From positions 558,001 to 622,000 of the forward strand of contig CAWDHQ010000001.1 in NCBI GenBank assembly GCA_963802215.1: a stretch of DNA of 64,000 nt. The letters are read 5' to 3'. This document shows, one piece after another, positions 1 to 7,962 of this stretch (its first letter is position 1; every line of letters begins with the position of its first letter). The DNA comes from SHZI01 sp963802215. GTDB taxonomy: Bacteria > Pseudomonadota > Gammaproteobacteria > Steroidobacterales > GCA-2729495. The position numbers were made by a program, and so were the translations under genes. The notes under the pieces were generated by a model. That model had not been told where the DNA came from and did not search any database. It saw nothing but the letters and a program-made list of their open reading frames with translations.

Positions 1-726
1 GACTTCGATCGCGTTGCCCAGGCAGCGTTCGTGAACGTAGCGATGGATGAGTACGGCGTTCGAGGGAAGCAAGCAAATACTTCGCGTGTTTCCCTGATGA
101 CTGGCTTAACGCGCAAGCTGGTGAGTCGAATACAGTCGGCGCCGGTTCTAGAGACTGTCCAGGAGAACGGAAGCCGAAGTCTTCCTTCGGAGGTTCTAAA
201 TATTTGGCATACGGACTTCCGATTCTGCAACACACTCGGGAAGCCAAAGCCTCTGGCGTGGGACTCCGGTCCGGGATCGTTCAGTGAACTGGTCCGTCAT
301 TGTTCCAGGAGCGTATCCCCAGCCACTATGCGTGCTGAGTTGGTGAGGGTAGGTGCGGTTACCGAGTCCGAAGGTGGTCTGCTGATTGCGAGTCGCCGTT
401 CCTTTATTCCCTCAACAGCGGAGGAGCGACTAATTCAAGGCCTACAGTACGGCCTACGACCACTAGCAATGACGGTCGCCTACAACGCACGGACTGAGGA
501 TTCAACCAAGCTTCGCTTTCAGCGTTTGGTCTGGAACTACTGCCGGCCACGGTCGCGGCGACGGGATTTGGATGCGCTGATAGCGCAACGTCTGAAAGAT
601 TTTTCGCAAGAGATAGACGACCTGCTATCCGAGGCCGACGGAGTAGTAGGTGACGAAGAGCGTTCTGTAGTTGGCGTCGGAATTTACCTGGTAGAGGATG
701 ATCCGGCCAACTTCACGGTTCGGTGA
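1..726 (+). CDS. DUF6502 family protein, 5'-partial (copy 1)
   Basis: The frame is open from base 1, and residues before the GTG at 31 (DFDRVAQAAFVNVA) match the usual N-terminal part of this family, so the true start lies left of the window. A helix-turn-helix-like stretch (VSRVSLMTGLTRK) follows, then a variable middle and a C-terminal part ending in VVGVGIYLVEDD. The second copy at 1903-2727 ends in a similar way (HTGLGIYHFVDS). The family has no established function; the HTH-like N-terminus suggests DNA binding, which is inference. Composition is less GC-rich than the core genes, with many CTA and GTA codons. It points toward the repeat protein on the opposite strand. Confidence 0.75.
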   Translation, partial: DFDRVAQAAFVNVAMDEYGVRGKQANTSRVSLMTGLTRKLVSRIQSAPVLETVQENGSRSLPSEVLNIWHTDFRFCNTLGKPKPLAWDSGPGSFSELVRHCSRSVSPATMRAELVRVGAVTESEGGLLIASRRSFIPSTAEERLIQGLQYGLRPLAMTVAYNARTEDSTKLRFQRLVWNYCRPRSRRRDLDALIAQRLKDFSQEIDDLLSEADGVVGDEERSVVGVGIYLVEDDPANFTVR

Positions 727-805
727 GGACTGGAAGGGCGGTTAGGCCGTAATAACAGCGCCTCGACGCGTAAGTTTCATGATTCGGTTACGTGGAGTCG
801 TGAGT

Positions 806-1867
806 CTACTTGGCCCCCGTCCCGGAGATGCCCTTGGCCTTGGCGCCGGTGCCGGAGATGCCCTTGGCCTTGGCGCCGGTGCCGGAGATGCCCTTGGCCT
901 TGGCACCGGTGCCGGAGATGCCCTTGGCCTTGGCGCCGGTGCCGGAGATGCCCTTGGCTTTGGCGCCGGTACCGGAGATGCCCTTGGCCTTGGCGCCGGT
1001 GCCGGAGATGCCCTTGGCCTTGGCGCCGGTGCCGGAGATGCCCTTGGCCTTGGCGCCAGTGCCGGAGATGCCCTTGGCTTTGGCGCCGGTGCCGGAGATG
1101 CCCTTGGCCTTGGCGCCGGTGCCGGAGATGCCCTTGGCCTTCGCACCGGTGCCAGAAATTCCGGCGAGCTTAGACCACCCGGTCGCGCGTGAGTTGGACG
1201 TCTCTAGACTGGAGTACTCGGAGACAATCGCACTAGCAGAATCGGCCTGGTATGCGAGGACTTCGACCACATTGCCTGTGACGGGGTATTCAATCGTAGT
1301 GGCGCTGTTCAGGTCCAGCGCCATGCCGCCCATGTAGGCAACGCCCTGGATCTGATCCACCAGATCAAGCGAGCCCCGGACGTAGAGCGGTCCATTGCCG
1401 GGCTGCACCTCGTTGTCCAAGCGCACGACGTGGGTCGCCACGCTCTCGCCACCACCGAAGGTGTCGCCAGCAACTGCGACGTAGCGACCTGCCTGCAAGT
1501 ACCAGATGAGGTTTTCAGTGGTGAGGGTAGCGTCGATATCTCGGGGAGCATCGATGACCGTGGCGCCATCTGCGAGGGTGGTCCGCTGGCCGGAAACAGT
1601 CAGAACTCCGGTCTCAGCATCGAAGCTTTCCACGTGGCCAATCACGAGGAGCGTGGGCGCTCCCTCGACTGGTTCGCTGCCAGGCATGGCCAGACCAGGC
1701 GTTGCCCAATTCGAGAGCCCGCTAACCGAGTCATCAAGAACCAAGGTCCCGTCCATCGCCTGCCCAATGACGCGGATGCCCGCAATTTCCGCCTGCATCT
1801 CGGCATTGGCGATTGACCAAGACGCCGAGAGCGCGACAGTGGCTGCGATGCTGCTGATGGTCTTCAT
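806..1867 (-). CDS. Secreted protein with C-terminal GISGTGAKAK decapeptide repeats (DUF5666-like)
   Basis: 353 residues from ATG 1867. That start gives a clean signal peptide (about residues 1-22, ending SIANA) and has GGGAAA upstream; an in-frame ATG at 1897 would place ten extra residues ahead of it. Residues about 25-225 form a small-barrel-looking region with phrases such as GVLTVSGQRTTL and YVRGSLDLVDQ, suggesting tandem OB-like DUF5666-type units. The last about 120 residues are twelve copies of GISGTGAKAK, basic and flexible, ending at the stop. The start lies just after the DUF6502 stop at 1903, so the two are probably co-transcribed. Function unknown. The GxSGTG motif recalls the GIGGTG motif of DUF5666 proteins that often sit beside DUF6502; this link is from memory and unverified. 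Confidence 0.7.
   Translation of the reverse strand: MKTISSIAATVALSASWSIANAEMQAEIAGIRVIGQAMDGTLVLDDSVSGLSNWATPGLAMPGSEPVEGAPTLLVIGHVESFDAETGVLTVSGQRTTLADGATVIDAPRDIDATLTTENLIWYLQAGRYVAVAGDTFGGGESVATHVVRLDNEVQPGNGPLYVRGSLDLVDQIQGVAYMGGMALDLNSATTIEYPVTGNVVEVLAYQADSASAIVSEYSSLETSNSRATGWSKLAGISGTGAKAKGISGTGAKAKGISGTGAKAKGISGTGAKAKGISGTGAKAKGISGTGAKAKGISGTGAKAKGISGTGAKAKGISGTGAKAKGISGTGAKAKGISGTGAKAKGISGTGAK
811..1170. repeat. Twelve 30-bp in-frame tandem repeats
   Basis: A 30-bp unit with core GGAGATGCCCTTGGCC is repeated with period exactly 30. There are ten near-identical central copies and two diverged end copies. Copies differ by single bases at a few sites (C/T in CCTTGGCC/T; G/A in GGCGCC/GGCACC), mostly silent in the protein frame. 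The array codes for the GISGTGAKAK decapeptide on the minus strand. There are no spacers, so it is a coding minisatellite, not CRISPR. Such arrays commonly change copy number by slippage or recombination. Confidence 0.97.
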
Positions 1868-1902
1868 GTGCTGTTTTCCCACAAAAATGTTCGCCATTGC
1901 AC

Positions 1903-2727
1903 TTATTTTTCTTGGTCTTCCGAGCTATCTACGAAGTGATAAATCCCCAAGCCCGTGTGAATTACTCTGTCGCCACGTTCCGGATCCGGCTTATCCCTTA
2001 GCGTTATCCAGTTGTCGATCTCTTCGAGCAGTTGCTGGCCCCGTTGTCGGATGAAGCCGTCTAGAGCTGGGAAGTCCTCTTCCTTTAATCCGAAGTCCGC
2101 TGTCACATTTCGCTCAAAGAGCCGGTGGCTTGGATCCGTTCGCTGAGTGTTGAAGTCAATGGTTTCAACGAGCCTCTGAACTGCAGAACCAATGATCTCG
2201 ACGCTATCGGCGGTATCCACATTCGGCAGGTAAGTCCTAGTAAGAACTCGCAACCAGCCGTCGTCCGTCCGTCTCACCGCGCCAATGGCCACCAGTTGTT
2301 CCAGCAGTGACCTGGCGTCGCCTCCCGGGCAGTAGTCGTGCACCAGGGTCTCGAAATCCATGTGGCCCGGTTCGTGGAGCTGGAGCTCGAGTGGCAGTCC
2401 GTAGGGGCCTACCACCCGGTCGTCGCTGTGCCATGCGGTAAGCAGGGCGGTGATCCGGGCCAGGTTCGTGTTCACCGGGGTTTCCCCCGCGCCGTCGAGT
2501 ACCTCTTGCGTTTCTCGCTGCGACAGTCCCGTCTGGATGGCGATCTGAGCGGCCGAAACCGCTGCGCCACTTTTTCCGAGTCTTGTCGCCGCAGTAGTCA
2601 CAAACACACGCTTGGCCGTATCAGCGAACTCCGAGTACGAAACGCCGTTGCGTAACAGGATCTGGACTAGAGGCCTCAGAAGCCGTGCATACGCCGTCAG
2701 CAGCGCTGCCTTAAGGTCGGCTTCCAT
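1903..2727 (-). CDS. DUF6502 family protein (copy 2)
   Basis: Complete 274-residue protein from ATG 2727. The N-terminal half contains YSEFADTAKRVFV and an HTH-like AAQIAIQTGLSQRET. The middle has a PGGDARSLLEQLVAIGAVRRT segment, and the C-terminus RGDRVIHTGLGIYHFVDS matches the end of copy 1. The gene is the first of a two-gene unit with the repeat protein, whose start follows within about 35 bases. A good sigma70-type promoter lies 27-55 bases upstream. Function is not established; a regulatory DNA-binding role is inferred from the HTH-like segment. Confidence 0.8.
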   Translation of the reverse strand: MEADLKAALLTAYARLLRPLVQILLRNGVSYSEFADTAKRVFVTTAATRLGKSGAAVSAAQIAIQTGLSQRETQEVLDGAGETPVNTNLARITALLTAWHSDDRVVGPYGLPLELQLHEPGHMDFETLVHDYCPGGDARSLLEQLVAIGAVRRTDDGWLRVLTRTYLPNVDTADSVEIIGSAVQRLVETIDFNTQRTDPSHRLFERNVTADFGLKEEDFPALDGFIRQRGQQLLEEIDNWITLRDKPDPERGDRVIHTGLGIYHFVDSSEDQEK

Positions 2728-2753
2728 ATTCCTTCGTATTCGTTATGTGAAAC

Positions 2754-2782
2754 AGATTAGGGCCAAAGTTATGTAGAGTCAA
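2754..2782 (-). promoter_or_regulatory. Promoter for the DUF6502/repeat-protein unit
   Basis: On the minus strand TTGACT (2782-2777), a 17-base spacer and TAATCT (2759-2754) lie just before the ATG at 2727. A second TTGACT lies a few bases further upstream. The rest of the 2728-2903 gap holds only a GTGTCC/GGACAC hairpin (2872-2887) past the bolA stop, without a T-run. Confidence 0.6.
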
Positions 2783-2903
2783 CTGAAGTCAAGGGCTTAA
2801 ATTGGGTACTTGGCGCCGAATCACAGGGTCTAGTTCCGACGTTTTGTAAAGTGATCCGGCACTAGGGCGCGGTGTCCCTCAGGACACGGGGATGAGGCGC
2901 GGG

Positions 2904-3173
2904 TCAGGGATCGATGGTGATCCGGACGGCGTGGATGTCTGTGGTCAGCAGGTCGCCCAGGGCCTCGTAGATCAGTCGGTGGCGGGCGACGGGGCCCAGG
3001 CCCTTGAAGCGGTCAGATGCGATCCGGATATGAAAGTGCCCGCGGCCGTCCCGGGCCCCCGCGTGCCCCGCATGCAGGTGGCTTTCATCAGTGACCTCCA
3101 GAATCGGCGGGTCCAGTTTCGCGCGGAGGCGACTCTGGATGATTGCGATCCGGTCAGCCGGGGGATCAGCCAT
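2904..3173 (-). CDS. BolA/IbaG family protein
   Basis: 89 residues with the BolA fold signature: an N-terminal helix (RIAIIQSRLRAKL), a central VTDESHLHAGH with the conserved His region, FHIRIASDRFKGLGPVARHRLIYEAL, and a C-terminal strand HAVRITI. BolA proteins partner with monothiol glutaredoxins in iron-sulfur handling. It is the last gene of yciB-yciI-bolA; its ATG overlaps the yciI stop by one base (TGATG). Which subgroup (BolA or IbaG) is uncertain. Confidence 0.9.
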   Translation of the reverse strand: MADPPADRIAIIQSRLRAKLDPPILEVTDESHLHAGHAGARDGRGHFHIRIASDRFKGLGPVARHRLIYEALGDLLTTDIHAVRITIDP

Positions 3174-3472
3174 CAGGGCATCACCTGGATGAAAGGCTTC
3201 ACCCGGACCTCAGCCCAGACGCCAGATGCCACGTAGGGGTCGGCGTTGGCCCAGGACTCCGCGTCCGCGAGGCTGCCAAATTCGGCCACGATCAGGCTCC
3301 CGCTGAAGCCGGCGCTGCCAGGCTCGCTCGTGTCGAGGCAGGGATGCGGGCCGGCGATTACCAGTCTCCCCTGATCCCGCAGCACGGTAACGCGTGCCAG
3401 GTGCGCGGCGCGGGCAGCCAGGCGGCCAGCGAGGCTCTCTGGAGCATCCGTTCCTGAGATTGCGTAGAGCAT
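3173..3472 (-). CDS. YciI family protein
   Basis: 99 residues from ATG 3472, a small ferredoxin-fold YciI protein: N-terminal MLYAISGTDAPES, a middle LVIAGPHP with the conserved His, then SLIVAEFGSLADAESWANADPY and a final VRVKPF. The upstream part of the open frame is an overlap with yciB and is excluded. The ATG shares a base with the yciB stop (TAATG), so translation is probably coupled. YciI relatives act as small hydrolase-like or cyclisation enzymes, but the physiological role here is unknown. Confidence 0.88.
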   Translation of the reverse strand: MLYAISGTDAPESLAGRLAARAAHLARVTVLRDQGRLVIAGPHPCLDTSEPGSAGFSGSLIVAEFGSLADAESWANADPYVASGVWAEVRVKPFIQVMP

Positions 3473-4020
3473 TACTTTTCCTCGGTTGTGCGGCTGCTGA
3501 GCCACAGCCCCTGGAGAAGGGCGAAAACCAGCGTCATGCCTGTCAATCCGAAGAGCTTGAAGTTCACCCAGACTCCCTCGGGGAACCGATAGGCGACGAT
3601 GATGTTTGCCGCGCCGGACACGAGAAAGAAGGCTACCCACATGAGGTTCAGCTTTTGCCAGTCCGGCGGCGTGAGGTGAAACTCGTCCCGAGCCACGGAC
3701 TCGAGGATCCGCTGGGCGATCGTGCGGTCACCAATGTAGCGGCTGCCCAGGAATATGGCCCCAAAAAGCCAGTTCAGGACGGTCGGCTTCCACTTGAAGA
3801 TGAGGTCGTTGTTAAGGAGAAGGCTGATTCCGCCAAGGACGACGACCAGCACCGCCGAAGCCAGCAGCATCCGGCTTACCGTGCGCTTCACGAGCCAAAT
3901 GATCGTAACCTGCAGCGAAATTGCCACCATGATCACGAGGATTGCAGTTTGCATATCGCGGGTGAGCCAGTAGGCCACCGCGAAGGCCACGATAGGCAAT
4001 AGATCAACCAATGCTTGCAT
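3472..4020 (-). CDS. yciB: Inner membrane septation protein YciB (IspZ)
   Basis: 182 residues from ATG 4020 with about five membrane segments. The family motif FKWKPTVLNWLFGAIFLGS is clear, followed by PPDWQKLNLMWVAFF and an ending LFGLTGMTLVFALLQG. YciB is an inner-membrane protein linked to envelope integrity and septation in enterics. The first gene of yciB-yciI-bolA, a common gammaproteobacterial arrangement. It diverges from yciO with 86 bases between starts. Confidence 0.93.
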   Translation of the reverse strand: MQALVDLLPIVAFAVAYWLTRDMQTAILVIMVAISLQVTIIWLVKRTVSRMLLASAVLVVVLGGISLLLNNDLIFKWKPTVLNWLFGAIFLGSRYIGDRTIAQRILESVARDEFHLTPPDWQKLNLMWVAFFLVSGAANIIVAYRFPEGVWVNFKLFGLTGMTLVFALLQGLWLSSRTTEEK

Positions 4021-4094
4021 GATCAGGATTTGGTGTGGGTTAGAGAGCGCATGATACGCAAGCTGCTGTGCTCCGGGGCGGCGACCTCTGCCGC

Positions 4095-4100
4095 TAGAAT
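4095..4100 (+). promoter_or_regulatory. -10 element immediately before yciO
   Basis: TAGAAT ends six bases before the yciO ATG, so transcription would start at or next to the start codon, giving a leaderless mRNA. No convincing -35 hexamer is seen 17 bases upstream. Confidence 0.4.
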
Positions 4101-4106
4101 GCGGAC

Positions 4107-4727
4107 ATGACACAGCGCTTCAGCATCCACCCCGAGAACCCCCAGCGCCGCCTGATACAGCAAGCGGTGGAGATACTCCGTCGCGATGGCTTGATCGTGT
4201 ACCCCACGGATTCGTGCTACGCCTTTGGCTGGCATCTGGGCGATCACGAGTCGGCGGGCCGGGTGCAGCGCATTCGCGACACGGGCAAGGACCACAATTT
4301 CACCCTGATGTGCAGGGACCTCTCCGAGATCGCCGCGTACGCGAAGGTGGAGAACTGGTGCTACCGGTTGCTGCGGGCCCACACGCCGGGACCCTATACC
4401 TTCATCCTGAAGGCGACCCGGGAGGTTCCCCGACGATTGCAGAACCCGAAGCGACAGACCATTGGCATCCGGGTGCCGCACCACCCCGTGCCACTCGCTC
4501 TCCTGGAGGCGCTCGGCGAGCCCATGATGAGCTCGACGCTGCTTCTGCCGGGCCAGGATCTCCCGTTGTCTGACCCCGAGGAGATCTCCAGTAACCTCGC
4601 TGGCAGGATCGACCTGCTGATCGACAGTGGCGGCTGCGGTATCGAGCCGACGACCGTCGTGGACGTTACCGGCGACTATCCGGTGATCATCAGGCAGGGA
4701 CGGGGAGGCAGCGCCGCGTTCGCCTAG
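4107..4727 (+). CDS. yciO: YciO, Sua5/YciO/YrdC-family protein
   Basis: 206 residues, the usual YciO length. The YrdC-type fold is marked by GLIVYPTDSCYAFG near residue 32, NFTLMCRDLSEIAAY, PGPYTFILKATREVPRR, TIGIRVPHHPV and the SDPEEI segment typical of YciO rather than TsaC. Relatives make threonylcarbamoyl-AMP for tRNA t6A; YciO itself is a paralogue whose substrate is less settled. No Shine-Dalgarno precedes the ATG, which lies right after a -10-like element. Confidence 0.92.
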   Translation: MTQRFSIHPENPQRRLIQQAVEILRRDGLIVYPTDSCYAFGWHLGDHESAGRVQRIRDTGKDHNFTLMCRDLSEIAAYAKVENWCYRLLRAHTPGPYTFILKATREVPRRLQNPKRQTIGIRVPHHPVPLALLEALGEPMMSSTLLLPGQDLPLSDPEEISSNLAGRIDLLIDSGGCGIEPTTVVDVTGDYPVIIRQGRGGSAAFA

Positions 4728-4753
4728 CAGCGGCCGAGGCCGGCGGATGTCCG

Positions 4754-4759
4754 TATACT
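4754..4759 (+). promoter_or_regulatory. -10 element immediately before the site-2 protease gene
   Basis: TATACT lies six bases before ATG 4766, again placing the expected transcription start at the start codon. No clear -35 was found. Confidence 0.4.
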
Positions 4760-4765
4760 GTTGGC

Positions 4766-5428
4766 ATGGCCGACATGGATGTTGCCGCGACGATCCAGCT
4801 GCTGTCAGCGGCGGTCATTCCCGTCATTTTCGCCATCACCCTGCACGAGGTCTCCCATGGCCTGGCGGCGCGCCGGTTTGGGGACCGCACGGCCGAACTG
4901 CTGGGACGACTCACGTTGAATCCCCTCAGGCACATCGACCCGGTTGGCTCCGTGGCGGTTCCGCTGATTCTTGCCTTCCTGAGTCTGCCGCCGTTTGGCT
5001 GGGCGAAGCCGGTTCCGGTAAACCCGCGAAATCTGCGCAAGCCGAAGCGGCACATGGTCCTGGTCGCGGCAGCGGGACCTGCCAGCAACTTCCTAATGGC
5101 CCTGTTCTGGGCCGTGGGTTTCGCCCTGGTTCTGAACCTGCCCACGCCCGATGCCGGCGTTCGCCAGTTCCTCCTGTCAATGACCCAGATGGGTATTTAC
5201 TTCAATGTATTGCTGGCGATATTTAATCTAATGCCTATCCCACCGCTGGACGGTGGTCGGGTCCTCCGCGGGCTCGTGCCGGAGGCGCTGGGGCGGAAGC
5301 TCGATGCCGTCGAACCGTATGGCCTTATAATCGTCATGGGCTTGCTGGCGCTGGGACTTCTGGGCCGGATCGTCGCACCGCTGGTGGGGCTTGTGTCAGG
5401 GCTCTTCTTGTCAATTGCTCGCCTCTGA
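4766..5428 (+). CDS. Site-2 protease family (M50) membrane metalloprotease
   Basis: 220 residues, mostly hydrophobic, with the zinc-binding HExxH as HEVSH at about residues 27-31 within a membrane helix. The second metal-ligand motif NLMPIPPLDGGR is at about residues 154-165. There is no PDZ domain, so it resembles the short SpoIVFB/Rip3-like class rather than RseP. Substrate unknown. It sits just ahead of scpA-scpB-rluB, a frequent gammaproteobacterial neighbourhood that probably reflects a shared transcript. Confidence 0.9.
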   Translation: MADMDVAATIQLLSAAVIPVIFAITLHEVSHGLAARRFGDRTAELLGRLTLNPLRHIDPVGSVAVPLILAFLSLPPFGWAKPVPVNPRNLRKPKRHMVLVAAAGPASNFLMALFWAVGFALVLNLPTPDAGVRQFLLSMTQMGIYFNVLLAIFNLMPIPPLDGGRVLRGLVPEALGRKLDAVEPYGLIIVMGLLALGLLGRIVAPLVGLVSGLFLSIARL

Positions 5429-5448
5429 GGCCGGATGATCCCTGGGTA

Positions 5449-6399
5449 ATGACCAATTCTGAACACGACTCTGTGCCGACCCGCCTGACGGTGGTTCACG
5501 ATGCCGACGCTCCGCGAAATCCCGTCCTTTCCGCGGAGGAGGCGGGCGGCAATCCGGCCCAGGCAGAGATGCCGTTCGCGCTGGTGGCTGGCGAGCCAGT
5601 CACCCAATTGCCGCAGGACCTGTACATCCCGCCCTTCGCCCTCGAGGTGTTTCTCGAGGCTTTCGAGGGGCCATTGGATCTGCTGCTGTACCTCATCCGG
5701 CGGCAGAACCTCGACATCCTGAATATCCCCATAGCCGAGATCACCACCCAGTACGTCCAGTACATCGAGCTGATGAAGGACTTGCAGCTGGAGCTGGCCG
5801 GCGAGTACCTGTTGATGGCCGCGATGCTTGCGGAGATCAAGTCCCGCATGCTTCTTCCACGCATTGGTGAGGAGGAGAGCGAGGAGGCCGACCCCCGGGC
5901 CGAGCTGGTTCGTCGCCTCCAGGAGTACGAGCGCTACAAGCAGGCGGCCACGGATCTGGAGGCAATTCAGCGCCTTGAGCGGGATTTCTTCCAGGCCAAT
6001 GCGGATGTCACGGAGCGGACGGTCGTCACACGCCTGCCGGACCTGACACTCAAGGAGCTGCTGCTGGCGTTTCGCGATGTCCTCACGCGGGCAGAGATGC
6101 TTGCGCACCACCACATCCGCCGCGAGCCGCTTTCTGTCCGGCAGCGCATGTCGGAGGTTCTCCTCAAGGTCCAGACCGGCACGTTTGCCGAATTCCGGGA
6201 CCTGTTTGATCCGCAGGAAGGGCGCATGGGCGTTACTGTGACCTTCCTGGCCTTGCTTGAATTGCTGAAGGAAGCGCTCATCGAGCTCGTGCAGACGGAA
6301 CCCTATGCGCCGATTCATGTGCGGGCGGCCACCAGCCAGCCGCCGGTGGATGCAGAGCCGGACGACCTCACTGCCGGTAGCGCGACGCTTCCGGCCTAA
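5449..6399 (+). CDS. scpA: Segregation and condensation protein A
   Basis: 316-residue kleisin. After a variable about 60-residue N-terminus comes the signature FEGPLDLLLYLIRRQNLDILNI, then EYLLMAAMLAEIKSRMLLP. The C-terminal winged-helix part contains VTFLALLELLKEALIELVQ. ScpA bridges SMC heads and binds ScpB in chromosome condensation. It lies 20 bases upstream of scpB in an scpA-scpB-rluB unit. Confidence 0.95.
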   Translation: MTNSEHDSVPTRLTVVHDADAPRNPVLSAEEAGGNPAQAEMPFALVAGEPVTQLPQDLYIPPFALEVFLEAFEGPLDLLLYLIRRQNLDILNIPIAEITTQYVQYIELMKDLQLELAGEYLLMAAMLAEIKSRMLLPRIGEEESEEADPRAELVRRLQEYERYKQAATDLEAIQRLERDFFQANADVTERTVVTRLPDLTLKELLLAFRDVLTRAEMLAHHHIRREPLSVRQRMSEVLLKVQTGTFAEFRDLFDPQEGRMGVTVTFLALLELLKEALIELVQTEPYAPIHVRAATSQPPVDAEPDDLTAGSATLPA

Positions 6400-6419
6400 C
6401 CCATTTCGATCGGGCAGAT

Positions 6420-7175
6420 ATGGAAAACCAAGAGCTCAAGTACATCGTAGAGGCCGCGCTGCTGGCGGCTGGCCGCCCACTCGATCTCAACGAGCTGCAG
6501 TCGCTTTTTGGTGAGGACGATCCGCCTGGCAAGGATGACATTCGCGCCGCTATCATCAGCCTTCAGCAGGACTACGAGAATCGCGGCATCGCTGTGCAGG
6601 AAGTGGCCAGCGGGTTTCGCGTACAGGTGCGGTCCAGCATGTCGAGCTGGCTGGCCCGCCTCTGGGAGGAGCGGGCGCCCCGCTATTCCAGGGCACTGAT
6701 GGAGACGCTGGCCATAATCGCGTACCGGCAGCCGGTCACCCGCGGGGACGTCGAGGACATTCGCGGCGTGGGCGTTACGACCAATATCATGCGCTCGCTG
6801 CTCGAGCGGAACTGGATTCGGGTGGTGGGTTTCAGGGATGTGCCTGGAAAGCCTGCCATATACGGAACGACCAGGGAGTTTCTTGACTATTTTGGCCTGA
6901 AGAAGCTCGACGACCTGCCGCCCCTGGCCGATCTCAAGGACCTGGAGGCGTTCACGGCCCAGCTCGAGTTGTCCGACGCAGAATCACTCCCCGCCGGTGC
7001 GGGAGCACCCCTGCTCGGGCAGGTGGAGGACGATGCGCTTTTCGTCGATGCGGAACTGGCTACGGTGACGCCGATATCCGAGGCCCGCAGCTACGTTGAC
7101 GGTTCGGGCGAGGCAGTGCCGGACGAGTCGGCCGGTGAACTGAGCTCGAACGTCGTCCCGCTGAAGGTCCGCTGA
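6420..7175 (+). CDS. scpB: Segregation and condensation protein B
   Basis: 251 residues with two winged-helix domains. Signature segments are YIVEAALLAAGRPL, YSRALMETLAIIAYRQPVTRGDVEDIRGV, and YGTTREFLDYFGLKKLDDLPPL. The last about 70 residues are an acidic, low-conservation tail. ScpB dimers bind the ScpA kleisin in the SMC-ScpAB condensin. Confidence 0.95.
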   Translation: MENQELKYIVEAALLAAGRPLDLNELQSLFGEDDPPGKDDIRAAIISLQQDYENRGIAVQEVASGFRVQVRSSMSSWLARLWEERAPRYSRALMETLAIIAYRQPVTRGDVEDIRGVGVTTNIMRSLLERNWIRVVGFRDVPGKPAIYGTTREFLDYFGLKKLDDLPPLADLKDLEAFTAQLELSDAESLPAGAGAPLLGQVEDDALFVDAELATVTPISEARSYVDGSGEAVPDESAGELSSNVVPLKVR

Positions 7176-7185
7176 TCACCCCACC

Positions 7186-7953
7186 GTGAGTCCGTCTGCT
7201 GCCACAGAGCGCCTGCAGAAGGTACTCGCAGGGGCGGGTGTCGGGTCGCGTCGTGAAGTCGAGCAGTGGATTAAGGCGGGCCGTATAACCATCAACGGCA
7301 ACGTCGCGGCCCTGGGGCAGAAGGTCACCGGTCGGGAGAAGATCCTGATCGACGGGCGGCCCGTTCCGGCCCTCCGGAAGACGCGGCCGTCACCGCGGGT
7401 TCTCGTGTATCACAAGCCCTCCGGCGAAGTCTGTACCCGAAGTGACCCGGAGGGGCGACCGACCGTGTTTGACCGCCTGCCGCCGATCCAGGGCAGCCGG
7501 TGGATCAACGTCGGACGACTCGACCTCGCAACCTCCGGCCTGCTGCTGCTGACGACCGACGGCTCGCTGGCCAACGCACTGATGCACCCCTCGCGCGAGA
7601 TCGAGCGTGAGTACGCCGTGCGTGTGCAGGGCACGGTCACTGATGGCACGCTCGAGCGCGTTCGCGCGGGAATTCCCCTGGATGATGGCGTGGCAAAGTT
7701 CGACACCGTCGAGCGCACGGGTGGCGACGGCTCCAACCAGTGGTTCAGGGTCGTGGTGAGCGAGGGCCGCAACCGGCTGGTTCGTCGTGTCTGGGAAGCC
7801 GTGGAATGCCGCGTCAGCCGCCTCGTGCGGGTCCGTTATGGCCCCGTGGAACTATCCCGGTCACTCCGGCCAGGGCATCACCGGTTGATGAAAGAGAAGG
7901 AACTCGAGGCACTATACGAAGCTGCCGGGCTTCGCGAAGTCGAGGAGGACTGA
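7186..7953 (+). CDS. rluB: 23S rRNA pseudouridine synthase RluB-like (RsuA family)
   Basis: 255 residues from GTG 7186, 10 bases after scpB. An N-terminal S4 domain (RLQKVLAGAGVGSRREVEQWIKAG) precedes the catalytic domain, where the active Asp is in GRLDLATSGLLLLT. The C-terminal GRNRLVRRVWEAVE is typical of RsuA/RluB/RluE enzymes. The position after scpAB favours RluB (pseudouridine 2605). Stops of this gene and convergent yciK are only nine bases apart. Confidence 0.9.
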   Translation: MSPSAATERLQKVLAGAGVGSRREVEQWIKAGRITINGNVAALGQKVTGREKILIDGRPVPALRKTRPSPRVLVYHKPSGEVCTRSDPEGRPTVFDRLPPIQGSRWINVGRLDLATSGLLLLTTDGSLANALMHPSREIEREYAVRVQGTVTDGTLERVRAGIPLDDGVAKFDTVERTGGDGSNQWFRVVVSEGRNRLVRRVWEAVECRVSRLVRVRYGPVELSRSLRPGHHRLMKEKELEALYEAAGLREVEED

Positions 7954-7962
7954 GTCCGCCTG

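Noticed and set aside
811..1170. CRISPR-like direct repeats
   Set aside because: Repeats are contiguous with no spacers, have period exactly 30, and stay in frame with a coding sequence.
742..1337. Other repeat-coding frames on both strands over the 30-bp array
   Set aside because: They are shadow frames of the array; only the minus-strand frame has a signal peptide and an independent N-terminal domain.
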